Shown: positions 24,203 through 35,692, counted from the stretch's first letter. The stretch: 64,000 nucleotides of DNA from Parelaphostrongylus tenuis (GCA_019055375.1 JAHQIW010005382.1:1-64000); one strand, 5' to 3'. Notes: generated by a model not told the origin, from the sequence alone. A program made the numbers and translations.

Positions 24203-24891
24203 GTATATTACACTGCTTCGCTTCATTACATGTAGTGAACCGTAATTCGCTCATAAATTTGTAAAAATTATATGGAAACCACAATAAATTTCACACTTCA
24301 AAGCATAAATCCTGTAGTTAACTAGTTCAGGTTATATACTCATAATTCAGTTTTGATCCTATGTTGTTTTAGTTTGTACGCGATGACTTGAAGTGACGGA
24401 TAGTGGTGTTAGAGTTAGAACTGTGCAATGTAATGGAATATATAGATATTAATCAATGTGTAATGATTTGCTAATTTATGATCGAAGACGTAATCAAGGT
24501 AAAGATTTTTGGAAGGAAGCTTATTAGAGGTAATTTTTGAAAATCGTAGACACAGTTACATAACTGGTCGCTGTGCTATTTTGATATGCAGATCTGATTA
24601 ACATGGTAAATTTCAGTACAAATGCAGAGCATTAATGAACTGTGCGTATGGATATTCCTGTCTACTATTCAATATTACAAGCACAACATTCAGTTTGAGC
24701 AATGATATCGATGTCCCATTTGATTCCTTCCGTACTTGGTTTAACTAGGTCAAATGGTTGAACTTATTGTAAACCCTTCCATGCGCTGCGAAACTAGAGA
24801 CTTGCCTTCCTACTTGCTCATTTCATGTGGCTCATTCTCTATGACCGGTCAAAGTGATCGAAAGTAACACTCTGAACTGTCTTTAATGCAG

Positions 24892-25026
24892 GCGAAAATT
24901 AGAGGAGAGCAGAAAAATCTTGAGAAAAGGCTGAAGGATGAGGCAATAAGACAAAACGAAATTAGAGATAAGCGAAAAAAGGAGGAACTTAGACTCCAGA
25001 AAACCTCACATAAGCATCTGTTGTAA
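24892..25026 (+). pseudogene. Coiled-coil exon C2, spacer copy, read to a stop
   Basis: An AATGCAG acceptor precedes AKIRGEQKNLEKRLKDEAIR and a further Lys/Glu-rich stretch to a TAA at 25024. At the position where both arms have a GTAAGC donor, this copy has ATAAGC, so it reads on. An alternative weak donor (GTAAAT) overlaps the stop. Coiled-coil-like; family unknown. Confidence 0.45.
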
Positions 25027-25801
25027 ATCTTCGCTTAATTTGTGTGAAAGCAAAAAAGGTTTTTTGGATATCTAAGCTTAAAGCACTGCCTGCGTGACGT
25101 ATTACTCGTACTGCTTTGAATGTTTTCGTTTGAGTTACACGAAAGGCAATGAATGACAGTATTATCACGCACTGTAAAAGTCTGACTTACAGCAAGCGGA
25201 AAGATTTCTCAATTCCCGACATTTTGAAGTTCTTGAGAATTTTAGGTTCTCAGGAAAAAAAGAAAAGAAAAGGTTTATTCGTTCTTTTTTATCGACAGTG
25301 GCCATCCAATCCAAAGTGCGCTACAATTTAAAGTTCGAAATGAAAATAGGGGTATAGTTTCGTAGAATTGTCGAAAGTCTTACAAAAAGTTATGTTATTT
25401 TTATGTGTCTAAGAAGAGCATCACGGAAAAAAGTGAACAGTTTTCTTTTCGACCAACAATTCACGAAATGAGCTGGGAAATGCTGGTTTATTCTCAGAAG
25501 TGACCCATATTTCCTGAATCATAGTACATTATGATCTCAAGCACCATGCTAAACACTTGCATTTTTATGAGGTTCCGCTGGCTATTTGCACTCGAAAAAA
25601 GAAGGGTTAACATAATTTACGAAATTAACTTACGTTTTGAACTACGATAGGCTGTTGTACATAAGTTTTTGATAAGCCCATACACTTTAAAACTTTTTCT
25701 TGAAAAAATATAAGGCATTTAAACATAACTCGTGAACAAAGACTTTTGTTGAGTTTACAGATTTGTCTGCGTGAATTTTTATTTCACATTTAGTGGTTTA
25801 G

Positions 25802-26025
25802 AGCTACGTCGTGGCCTGAAAGAGGTTTCGCAAATCGGAGCAACAGTGGAACGAGATCTTAGAGAATATCATCGTCATCCCCCGTATTCACCAAGACTAA
25901 ATGCGACTTCCACGGCCTTTAAGACGATGAATGATATAATATGCGCTGATGACGATAAAAATTATGCGGTCAATAATTTCTTGAGCAATTCTACAAACTG
26001 TTACCATTTCATAACATTCAAATAA
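25802..26025 (+). CDS. Putative 3'-terminal exon, unrecognised, with paralogue at 40393
   Basis: A TTTAG acceptor is followed by two bases and 74 open codons ending TAA, with AATAAA overlapping the stop. The start reads LRRGLKEVSQIGATVERDLR and later SPRLNATSTAF. A diverged match begins at 40393 after a TTCAG acceptor (LRRSWEEIAPIE, then ERNLEEY in another frame). Having a second copy supports this being a real exon rather than chance. It lies about 0.8 kb after C2 on the same strand and could be the last exon of that gene. Confidence 0.42.
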
Positions 26026-26906
26026 AAGACCAAGCTACGCATTGAACTAATCTTCCCTGATTATGCAACGACTACTAGCTAACATTCCTTATCTCTTCCA
26101 TTATAATAGGGTATAGGGAGAAGGGGTTGTGGCCGAACGGTTGTGATGCTCACCGTGACGCAAAGCTGATCTCCACGTACCTCCCATCACCGTCGCGCAG
26201 TCATCAACATACGCTCCATAGAACGCCGCAACCAGGCCATCCTCGATATTGCAAGGGGACGTGTCCAGCCAGCATTCAAAGAAGTTCAAGAAGGCGACGA
26301 AGGAAAAAAAAACGAATTAAATGCTAGAAGTACTTAGATTCACATGCCGAAAAAAGATACTGTTAGACGGATCAGATAAAGTGCTAGCCCAAAGTAAAGT
26401 GAATTCTTTTCGTCTTTGCTCTGCAATCTTCGAGAAGCAATCTTTGCAATGAAAGTCTTTTCATTTCATTGCAAAAGTGAAATTATAGCAGTGTTTCCCA
26501 CGTGACCATATGTGATTGCGCTGCGCGATCGACACGAAGCCATCGCCGCACCCTAGTCGGCAAGAGATGCGCGCTGAGTGCGATTTCTAATATTCGTTTG
26601 GCATTAACAAAGCACTAAGGATTCCTTTTGATAACCGAGCACAATTATGGTTCATTGTGGTTCTTTTCATGCACAGTGCTCTCCTTAGGATTGTGCTTTT
26701 CTGGTAAATATTACTCAATATCAACACTTATAGATTCTGTGAGAGACAACACAAGTATTGTTCATCTGTGACACTCGTTATTATTACTGTATACATTTGA
26801 TTCGCCCATGAACACTCATTTTCGTCTGTCTTAATATGATTCACTTTCGCTGAAGTAACCGCAGATGTGCATGATGAATGGTACTTGAGTGAATGAACGT
26901 CGTATA
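26026..26906. other. No supported gene
   Basis: About 26121-26170 has a weak box A-like GTGGCCGAACGG but no box B. Otherwise AT-rich with nothing recognised. Confidence 0.5.
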
Positions 26907-27648
26907 CTAGGTTGGAAAGAAAATTTCCATCGTTTGGATGAGAATGTCGCTTTTTTACATGAATCGCGTGTGATTTTCATATCATTCTAATGGTCTATTT
27001 CTTGCTAATCTACTGATATATAATTTGCCTATATCTGCTGCAGAATGGGATTGTCCAGGGAACAAAATGTTTGTTGATGCTTTACGGGCACAAATTCGGT
27101 TCAAATGATGTTGATGCTGCTTGCCGAAGCACAGAGCATGAAGCTACCGTACGGTTGGAGAATCAACAGACCGCGAGCGATTTCGTGAGTTTAAAGGCGG
27201 AAATGAAGAGCTGGCTGACAGAACAAGATCCGGACAACCAAGCGAACTCGGTGATGAAAGACTTGATTTCTGGTTTGGAAAATGAGCCGTCGTCAAGTTC
27301 TCGTGATTTGGCAGCAGAACCAGGCGTTTCTCATACATCCGTGTTAATCCATCTGCATCAGCTTGATTTTGTCCCAAGAACCAAAGACAGAATCCACACT
27401 TACCGAAGCACCAGCAAACAAGCGTGTTTAAATTTGCCGTCAGTTGATGCAAAATCCGTTAAATGATCGATTTGGAAGCGTGTTGTGATGTCAGACGAGA
27501 AGTGGGTGATCCTGGTCTTCCAGTGGCAAAAAGTGGTGGATAACGAACGGCTTGTATTTTGAAGAATAGTTGCTGTTCTTTATTATGTGAATATATGCAT
27601 AAATTTTGAATTTTCTATCAAACGATGGAAACTTTCTTTCTCACCTAA
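26907..27648 (+). mobile_element. Mariner element, internally deleted, with both terminal inverted repeats
   Basis: The left end CTAGGTTGGAAAGAAAATTT continues CCATCGTTTG. The right end reverse-complements to TTAGGTGAGAAAGAAAGTTT CCATCGTTTG. TA flanks both ends (26905-26906, 27649-27650), as expected for a mariner insertion. The 742-bp length is about half that of a complete element (about 1.3 kb). Confidence 0.92.
27071..27575 (+). pseudogene. Mariner transposase remnant: N-terminal half fused to extreme C terminus
   Basis: The frame from 27071 carries the helix-turn-helix half (LLMLYGHKFGSNDVDAAC, later SSSRDLAAEPGVSHTSVLIH, like the family TTRELAEKLGVSHSTV.RHL). It hits an in-frame TGA at 27464. 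It then continues in the same frame to WKRVVMSDEKWVIL, the first catalytic Asp block. Immediately after, WQKVVDN plus, in a shifted frame, GLYFEE matches the family C terminus. The second and third catalytic Asp regions are therefore deleted. It cannot encode an active transposase, but the inverted repeats could be mobilised in trans. Confidence 0.9.
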
Positions 27649-27650
27649 TA

Positions 27651-30307
27651 GTACTTTATACATAGACTAGTCAACGCTGAGTTGAAGTATCACAGTGCGT
27701 TCAATTTTCATGAGTAAAATTATTAAGAACTACCTAATCAAGTTGTATCTATGATGGCTGAATAGATATTTAGCACACTCTTCATCCTGTATTTGAGGAT
27801 TCGCCGAGTGAGGTCCTTCATTCGAGCGACGATCCACCGAATCCTAAGATTGCAATCATCTTGGCAAGGTTCGATTAGAATAACAGTTGGCGATTAACTC
27901 AAATAATCGATTCTGAAAAAGACGAATCACGTTATAATGATACGCGAATAAAAAGTTTTCTATTAATCATCTCGTGCTATAGGCTTAATCAACAAGGAAA
28001 ATATAACTGTTTAGGAGGAGAAGAGGTATAATTGATTAGTTATGAAGAAGATAGGGGCATTTTAGCCTACAATATAGACATTTCAGTGTGCAATAGATCA
28101 GAAAGGCAATAATGCCTAATCCCTTTACATAAACTAGCACTATCACGTGCCAGACGTCAAGTAATAGCAGTCCTGACATGAAGCCACTGTGTGGCGGAGC
28201 AACATTGGGCCACATGAAACCACGATTACTTGGAAAGTCTTGATCTAGTGCACAAATTGTGTTTTTACATGAAATTAAGGCTCATTATTCCTCCAGTGTT
28301 GGATCAAGTGAGCACATATATGGGGCAACCATACTAAACACATCAAAATGGGGCGCAATACGAGATTTCAAAAAATCGGAGAACGGAGGCATTCCACAAG
28401 CCCACAATAACGTATTGAAACGGTCCTGTCACAAAAAGGTTAAGTAAATTACTCGTTTTTTTTGAATTGGTTAGAACATTATCGTAGACATTTCCAGATC
28501 TAATCAGCGACTCAAAGTGATTGTCGAGTCGAAAGCTCAAAGGCATAGGTAACACGAAGAAAGCTCAAAACAATGCTATAACATTAGAAACGACTACCAA
28601 CGACGACTAAGACATATAATTAAATCGAATGATTCAATGGCATTCAATCGGATCTAATCCTAGCAGTTGTGACCAACATAAACAAAATTTAATAACCGAC
28701 GAGTGTAACTTTTATTACACGAAACGAGTACGTCGCTGAATTATCGTTCAACAATATTCAAAATCATCGCGTTCAAATTGCCCATACTATACTCAAACAA
28801 GGGGTTATCGCTCATTAACTGCAGTGTACGACAGATTAATTAGACAATACTCACTACTCATTTCGAGTAATCTACTGTGCTAACTGTACTCTAGTTCTGG
28901 ATAATTGGTCATGGTGTTTTCGTAGAGAGTACTCTACACCTCACCATACTCTCCATAATCAAGTCATCACTGCTAGACCGTCGAATGAGCAAGCCTACTT
29001 ACAAATTGGAACTCTTGTCAACTCTCAACACCGATTCATTGATGTCGTCTTCTAATATACTACTATATTTACTACCTACCTACAAAGCATCATGGGAAGG
29101 ACATCCGAAAAGATATTATCTGCCTTATTCTATTCTTCGCCGAATCCGAACTATGTCGCCAACCACTAAGCTAAGCAGGAGAAACAAATTTGCGCCAGTC
29201 TCCTCTTTTCTTTCTTGCTTTCGCTCTTCAGTCAGTAGCAGGAAAGGGGAACTCGATTGTTTTGTAGGCAAAGAATTATTTATTGAAAGATTTCCAACGC
29301 AATTATTGAAGGTTCGCTTGAGTTTTAATATGTATGCTTTATACACCAGGCGAAATCCGAGACGTTTTGGTACATGGCAGCTCAATATTTTCTATCTTCT
29401 TTATTCAAAAAATTCACCTCATAGTTAATCTTATAAGCAGAAATGGACATGTGTAACGCAATCGGTGTAGGTGTTCCTCAGTACAAAATGCTAGCTGCCT
29501 CATTCTCTCGCCTCAAACTCGCTAAATGCGCCAGTACCTGCGAAGATCGTCGGAGCGGTTCAAAAATTATAAAAGGCAAGAACGCTGATTTGATAGTCCA
29601 GATATGTATTCAATAACATCTAGAGAAGCCTGATAAAGTTGAATACATAACGCATCTCTCAGAAATTGGTCAGAGCTGAAATTATCTTTATTTTGATATT
29701 GATAGATAAATTAACCCCATTTCGAATCTCTATATCATTATATTATTTTACAGTCTTCTCGGAAAGCAACCCATTTCCAGCCATGTAATCAAACATCCAC
29801 ATGCATTTGTTCTTATTTCTTATGAGAAGAGGGGAGATCGAGTGCAATTATGTAACACTCAAACTGTCTCCCTGTCGAGTCTCATTTCAGTTCTTGAAAT
29901 AGGCGTTCTTCATCGTTTATAAAGGAAGCTCACTGCTTACGATTAATTCCTCGCATTTTCCTAAAATAGCCGAAGAGTTTATAGTTGGAATTAACTCAAT
30001 ACATATTCCAAGTACTTTCTAGACATTTAGTTTGAGGGTTTTTACTAAACCGTCCTTGATATAGCACAATATACAAAACATGCACTTGTTGCGCCACTAT
30101 GTTATCTTAAATATTGGGATTTTATGTCAATACCAATTATGCACCGATGAGTTCAACTAATTCTTAAAGTAATCAAAAGATGGTTTGCTCTTCATGTGTT
30201 GAACTCGATGTGTATTATGTAGGAAGGGCTCCCTATGGATTAAAGCTTTACGAACTAATGTAGCATGCTGATAAATATTCACTAGGGATAACATTGATAA
30301 GGTGAAG
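27651..30307. other. No supported gene
   Basis: Frames at 28259-28447 and 28985-29428 (147 codons, the longest in the window after the RTE shadows) lack motifs and splice support. They could be exons of unknown genes. No RNA gene or inverted repeats seen. Confidence 0.45.
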
Positions 30308-30315
30308 TATAAAAG
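30308..30315 (+). promoter_or_regulatory. TATA box upstream of FHA gene 1
   Basis: TATAAAAG lies 56 bp before the ATG at 30364, a spacing that would place initiation about 25 bp ahead of the start codon. Single-motif evidence only. Confidence 0.4.
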
Positions 30316-30363
30316 CAGAATTACTGAGTAGGTCTTACTTCTACAAGCTCTGTGTTTTTCGAG

Positions 30364-32732
30364 ATGGTCGATTCAACTCAACTCCAGGGTAAGATGTCAC
30401 TTATACTGGTATTCAGTGGAAACCAATTCGAAGTGTTGCTCACTAGCCACAATAGTCACGCCTATTCAGGTATGGAGGTTCAGAATAGGCGTCCATACGT
30501 TTTATGGCGTGATGAGAACGCAGCTACACTATTTTATGTTGATCGAAAGGACGTGTACAAGATTGGAAGAAGTCCCAGTTAGTAACTGTAGTTTTAACAC
30601 TGTGGTCTTTTCGTTTACTTTACAAAAAAAAATCATCTTCTTCAGAACTCTAGTCAACACCAATCGTATTATTTTATACTATATTAACAAAAATGATTCT
30701 CCATTGTATACATTCTTTAACTGTCATACTGCCAATATACACTAATCTGTTATGAAGTAACTTGATTCAAGACAATGTTCATGAAGTAGTGGAATACTTA
30801 TAATGCATTCTTCGTCATTAGAGTGCGTCAAACAACACTTACATCTAAAATGACTTGAGGTAATGTTGGACACCAACAGTGCCATTTGCTAATTACTTGG
30901 ACACTCGAATGGCCCATCTTCACGGATTGTACGGGGTCAGCCTACTATCCATTACGTGACTTTCTCTCAGCTTCGTGCAATCGTCGTTAATGGCTGTAGC
31001 CTACTTTCAACGCTGTGCCGCTTGCAAGACACTATTTCGTTATCGTGAGAATGTTTCCATATGGGAGTGTTGCGTTAATCACGAAGACATCCGACCATCG
31101 GTTGGCCGCTAAAGAGGGCTTATGCATTTTTTTTTCAAGTCCACACTGTTCTCGTAATCTATGATCTGCTACCAGCTCTTCAATGTGATTGGCCCATCTG
31201 TGCCAAGTTATTGACAAATATTCTCGTGGATATTGAGAATCAATAGGATACGAAGATCTTTTCTGCACAAACAGGTTAAATGTTGTGAGTATCAAATAGC
31301 TTTTAGAGAACATCGTACATATGTTTTGTAAACAGCTACAAATTTTTTCCGTGGCTAAAATTTTAGCTCACCTCTCTGCTTTTAAGCAGATCGATGGAAA
31401 CGCGTAAGGGTTAAAAGAGTGAGCGCAGAGTTTTGGCCCTATCGAAATTGCAAACAAAGAGTGGCGAGGCGCTGTGATAGGGTTTCTTCTAAACTGATAA
31501 TTTAGAACATGAAAAAATAAGTGATCACGCCGACGTCTTCTACATTTCTCAGATCCAACTCCACAAATGCAAATTCAACTCCACAAATAACAAGGATTTC
31601 CTTAGCTAATTAGCGTGTGCTTTCCTCATGGTTTTCTTCTAGTGTTGGGTGGCCATATGTAGTTATGCGACCAAATGCCTCAAAAAGAGCGTGTAGATCG
31701 ACATCTAAAGAGATGTGCTTGATGCTGCAGGGTCGAAGCAAGAAGCTGGTTCCATGACGTGTTGCCGGTGTTATCACTTTATCCGTTTTCAAAAACTTCC
31801 CATAGAGTCCAAGATTTGATCATTTCTTCCTAGCTGTAGCACCAGTCACCGCCGCAGACGGGAGCACCCATTGTGCAGGGTGCTAAGGCTGAACTCTTCT
31901 GGTTTGGCCAATACGATCACCTGAAGTCTCGGAATCAGAATGACTGATGCTTTTCTCAGGTAGCTACTACGACAAGCATATTCGGTGATTTCTATCACAG
32001 AATGATTTCTCACCTTCCATCTAGTACATTTCAACACTGTGATATTTCTTGATGTTGGTCTATCCTAAGGGATAAAAACGTAGCACTCCTCCCCAACCTG
32101 GAATACCGTATTGAGAGACTGCATTTTCTGTAGTACAGCGTCCGCCACGCGTTAACGCTATCAGCCACGATAATGCGATAAATTCTTGAGCATATTTACG
32201 TAATGATCTACAAGATGAATATGTAACGAAATGACAATCATTCTTATAAAAAAGTATTTATTCTGCTTTGCATAGGTTCTGGCGAGAAAGAAAGGATAAT
32301 AAAATGATGTTTCAGCAAACGATATTCCAATTCCATGTTCAAATCTGTGCCTGACTCACGCACTATTGCGTCGTACTGTGCGTAATGGTAGATTGTGTTA
32401 CAGCATTGCTCCACACAGGTGTGATAGATTTTCAATCTTCCTTTATTTAGAAACATCTTATGAAGCAGAACAAAATCGATTGTGTTGACGCTAATATCAA
32501 CAAATGTAGTTGTAGATCTTTACGCGTGATTTTCATGAGCAGTTAAATTTGATACTCTTTGAATTAAAATTCTTCATGAAGATCTGCTAATTTCAGTGGA
32601 GAAGTGTTGGTCAATGGAGATGTGCTTTTATTTCGCGAAGCAAGAGAACTCGCTTCTAACGGTGTGATTAAGTTGGTAAAAGGTTGGTTCAATTGCAGCT
32701 CTAAGACTAGAAAAAAAAGGCAAGATGCCTAG
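30364..32732 (+). CDS. FHA-like gene 1 (partial model, exons with gaps)
   Basis: Three blocks are readable. Exon a (30364-30577) starts MVDSTQLQGK and ends RKDVYKIGRSP, the opening beta strand and Gly-Arg of an FHA fold, with a GTTAGT donor in phase 1. Block b (30971-31044) follows a TTTCTCTCAG acceptor: LRAIVVNGCSLLSTLC..., with a GTGAGA donor in phase 2. Block c (32597-32675) follows a TTTCAG acceptor: GEVLVNGDVLLF...LASNGVIKL, the FHA V-N-G turn and final strand. b and c join in phase (TC+T = Ser). a to b does not, so an exon with the central strand and S..H motif is missing or lost. If unspliced after c, the frame ends at TAG 32730. FHA domains bind phosphothreonine peptides. The assignment rests on motif order and spacing only. 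Confidence 0.45.
31030..32040 (-). pseudogene. RTE LINE fragments inside an intron of FHA gene 1
   Basis: The minus frame at 31792-31610 contains DVDLHALFEAFGRI, matching the start of RTE endonuclease (D.DLHALLEAAGRI), followed by a stop. The minus frame at 31313-31032 contains HRWANHIEELVADH and NRWSDVF, resembling the RTE C-terminal W-A-G-H-I and TRWSDVF blocks. The two ends lie only about 0.3 kb apart, so the reverse transcriptase middle is deleted. The frame at 32037-31846 lies 5' and may be RTE leader. Confidence 0.6.
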
Positions 32733-32864
32733 ACATGCTCCCACATGAAACATTACTTTAGGTGCATACCATTCTTACTTGACGTTCCAGCAAGATCGAG
32801 GTACATCGTGTACGCTTAATTTCATCAGACATTCAAGAAGTCTTATAATATTATTTACTATCAG

Positions 32865-32975
32865 AAATGAATATCATCGATAGCACGCGCCCACATCTCA
32901 CATGGAAATCATATGAGTCTACTTCGGTACGATATTTGGATGAAAAGACGTTTTTCACCATAGGAATTGACAGAG
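32865..32975 (+). CDS. FHA-like gene 2, first exon
   Basis: A TTTACTATCAG acceptor sits two bases before ATG 32867, an arrangement that fits either a cis acceptor or an SL trans-splice site. The exon encodes MNIIDSTRPHLTWKSYEST then VRYLDEKTFFTIGIDR and ends in phase 1 at a GTAATG donor. It aligns with gene 1 exon a (RP...W(R/K)..., then Y(V/L)D.K...(K/T)IG), and the intron falls at the identical place: Gly plus three residues plus one base. No central or C-terminal FHA exon could be identified before 35693. The 132-bp gap from the gene 1 stop would suit a nematode operon, but no AATAAA is seen between them. Confidence 0.42.
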
Positions 32976-33700
32976 GTAATGTGTGAGAATACGCTGTTTA
33001 ATCGTGTAAAGGTTTCCCACATTTTCGGTGTGAATTCGTAAGCTGATGGGAAATCCTACGATGTTTCTGTGCGTAATCGCGGTGCATTATATAAGTGACT
33101 AGAAAGTTCTGTTTATGAGTTAGAAACCCTTTGGGTAGCGCTCAACATATTTTGCGTTATACGCCGCGGTGTCAGATCTCGCTCACGCACCGAGGGTTAA
33201 TATGGTGTTAGATGACGGATTGTAGTTACTTGGATGCCGGTCACAACTGATCTGGGGAGAAGGCGTCATTGGTGTTTCATGAATTGGCATGAACCACTCA
33301 TTGAAAAGTTCATAATGGTTGTTACCGTTATAGTGAGTGATACTGTATCATCAGCATTCATTTCATAGCTGTTATGAATCTTCCCTACAGCACATGTTTA
33401 TCAAACGTATATAATGCGGAATATATAAGCTATCAGCACCCAACTGTCAAGGGCTTCGTCTGACTAGTACAGCATGAAATTGTACCCATTCAAGCAGATA
33501 GCCACTGAATATATACAATATTGATCAGTTTCTCTCTTTATCATTCACATAACAGTAATATAATGTTACACCAATAGATGCGCATATGTTAGACGGCGAC
33601 AAAGTTACAAATCCATCACATTTGCTGAACAGGATATTCTATAAGAGCGTTATCAATCATTCGAAACATGAATCTCTTGCTACAGATCCACGTGGTTTGT
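32976..33700. other. Intron or intergenic, one weak promoter-like site
   Basis: TATATAAG at 33422-33429 lies 52 bp before an ATG at 33474 that opens only 16 codons. A frame at 33586-33786 has no motif and runs into an R1 copy. Nothing else supported. Confidence 0.35.
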
Positions 33701-34335
33701 TCTACAAAACATCTTTTTATAGCGATATAAAATTCAGAATAAAATTATGTTTACACGACCACGTGTTTTTTTCTGATCTCACTTAAATTTCGCTGGAAAA
33801 CTTCTTCCTTAGAATGCTAGCACTCATTCGATAGCACAACTTTCGAAAAACTGAAAAACGTGCATGTCTTTTGTAAAAGCTCTTTTGATATCACCGTAGG
33901 AAGTAGAATATTTTTGTGCTTTAACCATCGCTGGGTAGAGCTCTTTTTGTAGTCTATTAGTAATCATTCGACGTCGTCAGTTCCAATGATTCGAACATTG
34001 TGTTTATTTCCTGAAAATACCGTTTAGCAGGGAAAATCGCTCGAATTTCATATTCTCGACGGCCTTGTTTGTCGGCCAGATTACGCAGCAGAGAGGGGAG
34101 CGGGGCGACTGATTACGTCTGAAATATTGTTATTCAAGTGCGGATTTAATCATCACATCGACAGCATCTTCAGATGCGAAAGGCGGGTGTGAATAATTTT
34201 CTGGGTTCTACAGCGCTGTAAAAGGGTGTCTCAAGGAATTGGCGACATGAGGGTGTAGCCAGAAATTTGAGCTTTCTAATGATTACTAACATTCCTATGA
34301 AAAATTTCTGTCCGGCGAATGAGATCGATTTATAC
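33700..34335. repeat. Dispersed repeat R1, two linked copies
   Basis: Minus-oriented material at about 33720-33995 parallels 11365-11620 block by block (AAAATTATG, CTTCCTTAGAATGCTAG, GATAGCACAA, AGAGCTCTTT, TATTAGTAATCATTCG). A plus copy at 34267-34335 carries CTTTCTAATGATTACTAACA and GCGAATGAGATCGATTTA. Confidence 0.65.
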
Positions 34336-34714
34336 TTTGTCGCTGTCTCACATATAAGTCTCACAAATACATCCGAGCATACTGAGTGATACCACCATTT
34401 TCGATCCAAGGCAGGTTTTCTCGGTCTGGATATAATGCGGACTCAAATCTTGTCCGAGATCAAAAGTTTTACATATTACTCAGCATCTTTGAATATATAT
34501 ATATATAGTTATAGCTTAATGATACTTCTAGAAAATTTTATTCATTATTATAATATTATTCTGACACTGAATGCCATTTTGACGTCTTCGCTTTCTCGAG
34601 AACCTTGAAATGTTAAATTCACAAAGTTAATAGAAGCGCTTACTAAACCGTTTTTTTTTCGCCGTTATTATGCTACTAATACACCTAGTAATGTAGAGTG
34701 ATATGCGAAACTTC

Positions 34715-34790
34715 CGCTTCAAACGGGTCTAGAACCCGCACCTCATTCTATTCGGGAGCGTGTGCTCATATCCGTTGCACTACTGACGCT
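34715..34790 (-). repeat. tRNA-like sequence, minus copy
   Basis: The reverse complement reads GCGTCAGTAGTGCAACGGAT ... GTGCGGGTTCTAGACCCGTT TGAAGCG, a tRNA-like head with a box B differing by one base from consensus. It is about 77% like the plus copy at 35053-35127, and the two form an inverted pair around an AT tract. Confidence 0.6.
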
Positions 34791-34887
34791 TGTTTTGCAC
34801 ACCACTCTTTCTACGTTACAGCGCATCTCTTCAAATAAGAACCTTTATTTGGCCGATTTTTCGATGTTATGATGTTACTAATACCCA

Positions 34888-34893
34888 TATATA

Positions 34894-34935
<42 letters not shown>

Positions 34936-34940
34936 TATAC
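34888..34940. repeat. AT dinucleotide tract
   Basis: About 50 bp of nearly pure AT/TA, between two oppositely oriented tRNA-like copies. Confidence 0.95.
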
Positions 34941-35052
34941 CCAGTAATATAGAGTAATATAGATAATATACCCAGTAATGTAGAGTAATGTACGAAGCCT
35001 TCGCGAAAAAAATAGATGCGCTTTAGCTTAGAAGGAGTGGTGTGTAAAATGG

Positions 35053-35127
35053 GCGTCAGTGGTGTAACGGATAGAGCACGAGCTTTCGGATAGAATGAGA
35101 TGTGGGTTCGAGTCCCGTCTGAAGCGC
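35053..35127 (+). repeat. tRNA-like sequence (tRNA-derived SINE head or tRNA pseudogene)
   Basis: Box A-like GTGGTGTAACGGATAGAGC and a perfect box B GGTTCGAGTCC are present. The ends GCGTCAG and CTGAAGC could pair with one mismatch. The anticodon arm does not form a convincing 5-bp stem with a 7-base loop, and a second copy lies nearby, so a mobile tRNA-derived repeat is more likely than a working tRNA gene. Closest in feel to a tRNA-Arg head, by eye only. Confidence 0.55.
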
Positions 35128-35512
35128 AGATTTTGCAGATTCTGCTCAGATTTTTTCTATGTGCTCATTCGATCACTTCCATAACCAAGCGGAGAAAGTT
35201 GATATATAAATTCTGGGTCGCTTATTAAACACCTTCTCGGAACACGAGATGACACTGTTCACCTAAAAAGTGCTCAGACGATGCTCTTCACACTTTTGAA
35301 TATGCTCTTGAGCCTTGGAATTTGATCTTCTGATGAGTGCGAGTGAATATATTCTCTCTATAGTCCTTAAATAGCCGTACTTTATCTGTATTCTATAAAT
35401 CATTGTCTTTCCCAATATTCCCTTCACCCAGTCAACAGTCTTTATGGGTTCAACGGAATTTCCGCCAAGAAAATCTAACATTAGTTCAGCATACTGAGAT
35501 AGGAGGCTTGCT

Positions 35513-35587
35513 CGAGCTTACACGAAATCGAACCTCTACCTCTCCTGGATAGTGATGACGGCACTTTTGACCACTACGCCACCCAAA
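35513..35587 (-). repeat. tRNA-like SINE head
   Basis: The reverse complement reads GGGTGGCGTAGTGGTCAAAA ... GAGGTTCGATTTCGTG, with box A and box B-like elements about 35 bases apart. No full cloverleaf. Confidence 0.5.
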
Positions 35588-35692
35588 TCTCTGACAGTAG
35601 TTTATAAAGTAAATTTTTGCGCTTTGCTATTAGTGCGAAAATTAGGGTTTTTTGCTTTTTGTTGAGAAGATGTCTAACAAGAAGACTGTCAG

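Larger units (their letters stand above)
24084..25275 (+). repeat. Diverged third copy of an arm segment
   Basis: Matches right arm 55172-56345 in the same orientation, and therefore left arm 16290-17450 inverted, with many substitutions and indels. Shared landmarks are the C1 exon, the CTTCGCTTCATTACAT block, the GGTTATATACTCATAATTCA block, the C2 exon and the end block AATGAATGA(C/A)AGTATTATCAC. Divergence is far higher than between the two arms, so this copy is older. Confidence 0.85.

Noticed and set aside
26121..26180. tRNA-like GTTGTGGCCGAACGG
   Set aside because: Box A only; no box B and no acceptor stem.
28985..29428. 147-codon plus ORF
   Set aside because: Long, but has no motif, no splice context and an equally open minus frame; not enough to call a gene.
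30830..30875. Possible missing middle exon of FHA gene 1 after a CATTAG acceptor (KCVKQHLHLK)
   Set aside because: An in-frame TGA precedes the only donor.
33170..33290. Possible middle exon of FHA gene 2 (DLAHAPRVNMVLDDGL)
   Set aside because: Interrupted by TAG and the distance from the HA pair to the end strand is too short for FHA.
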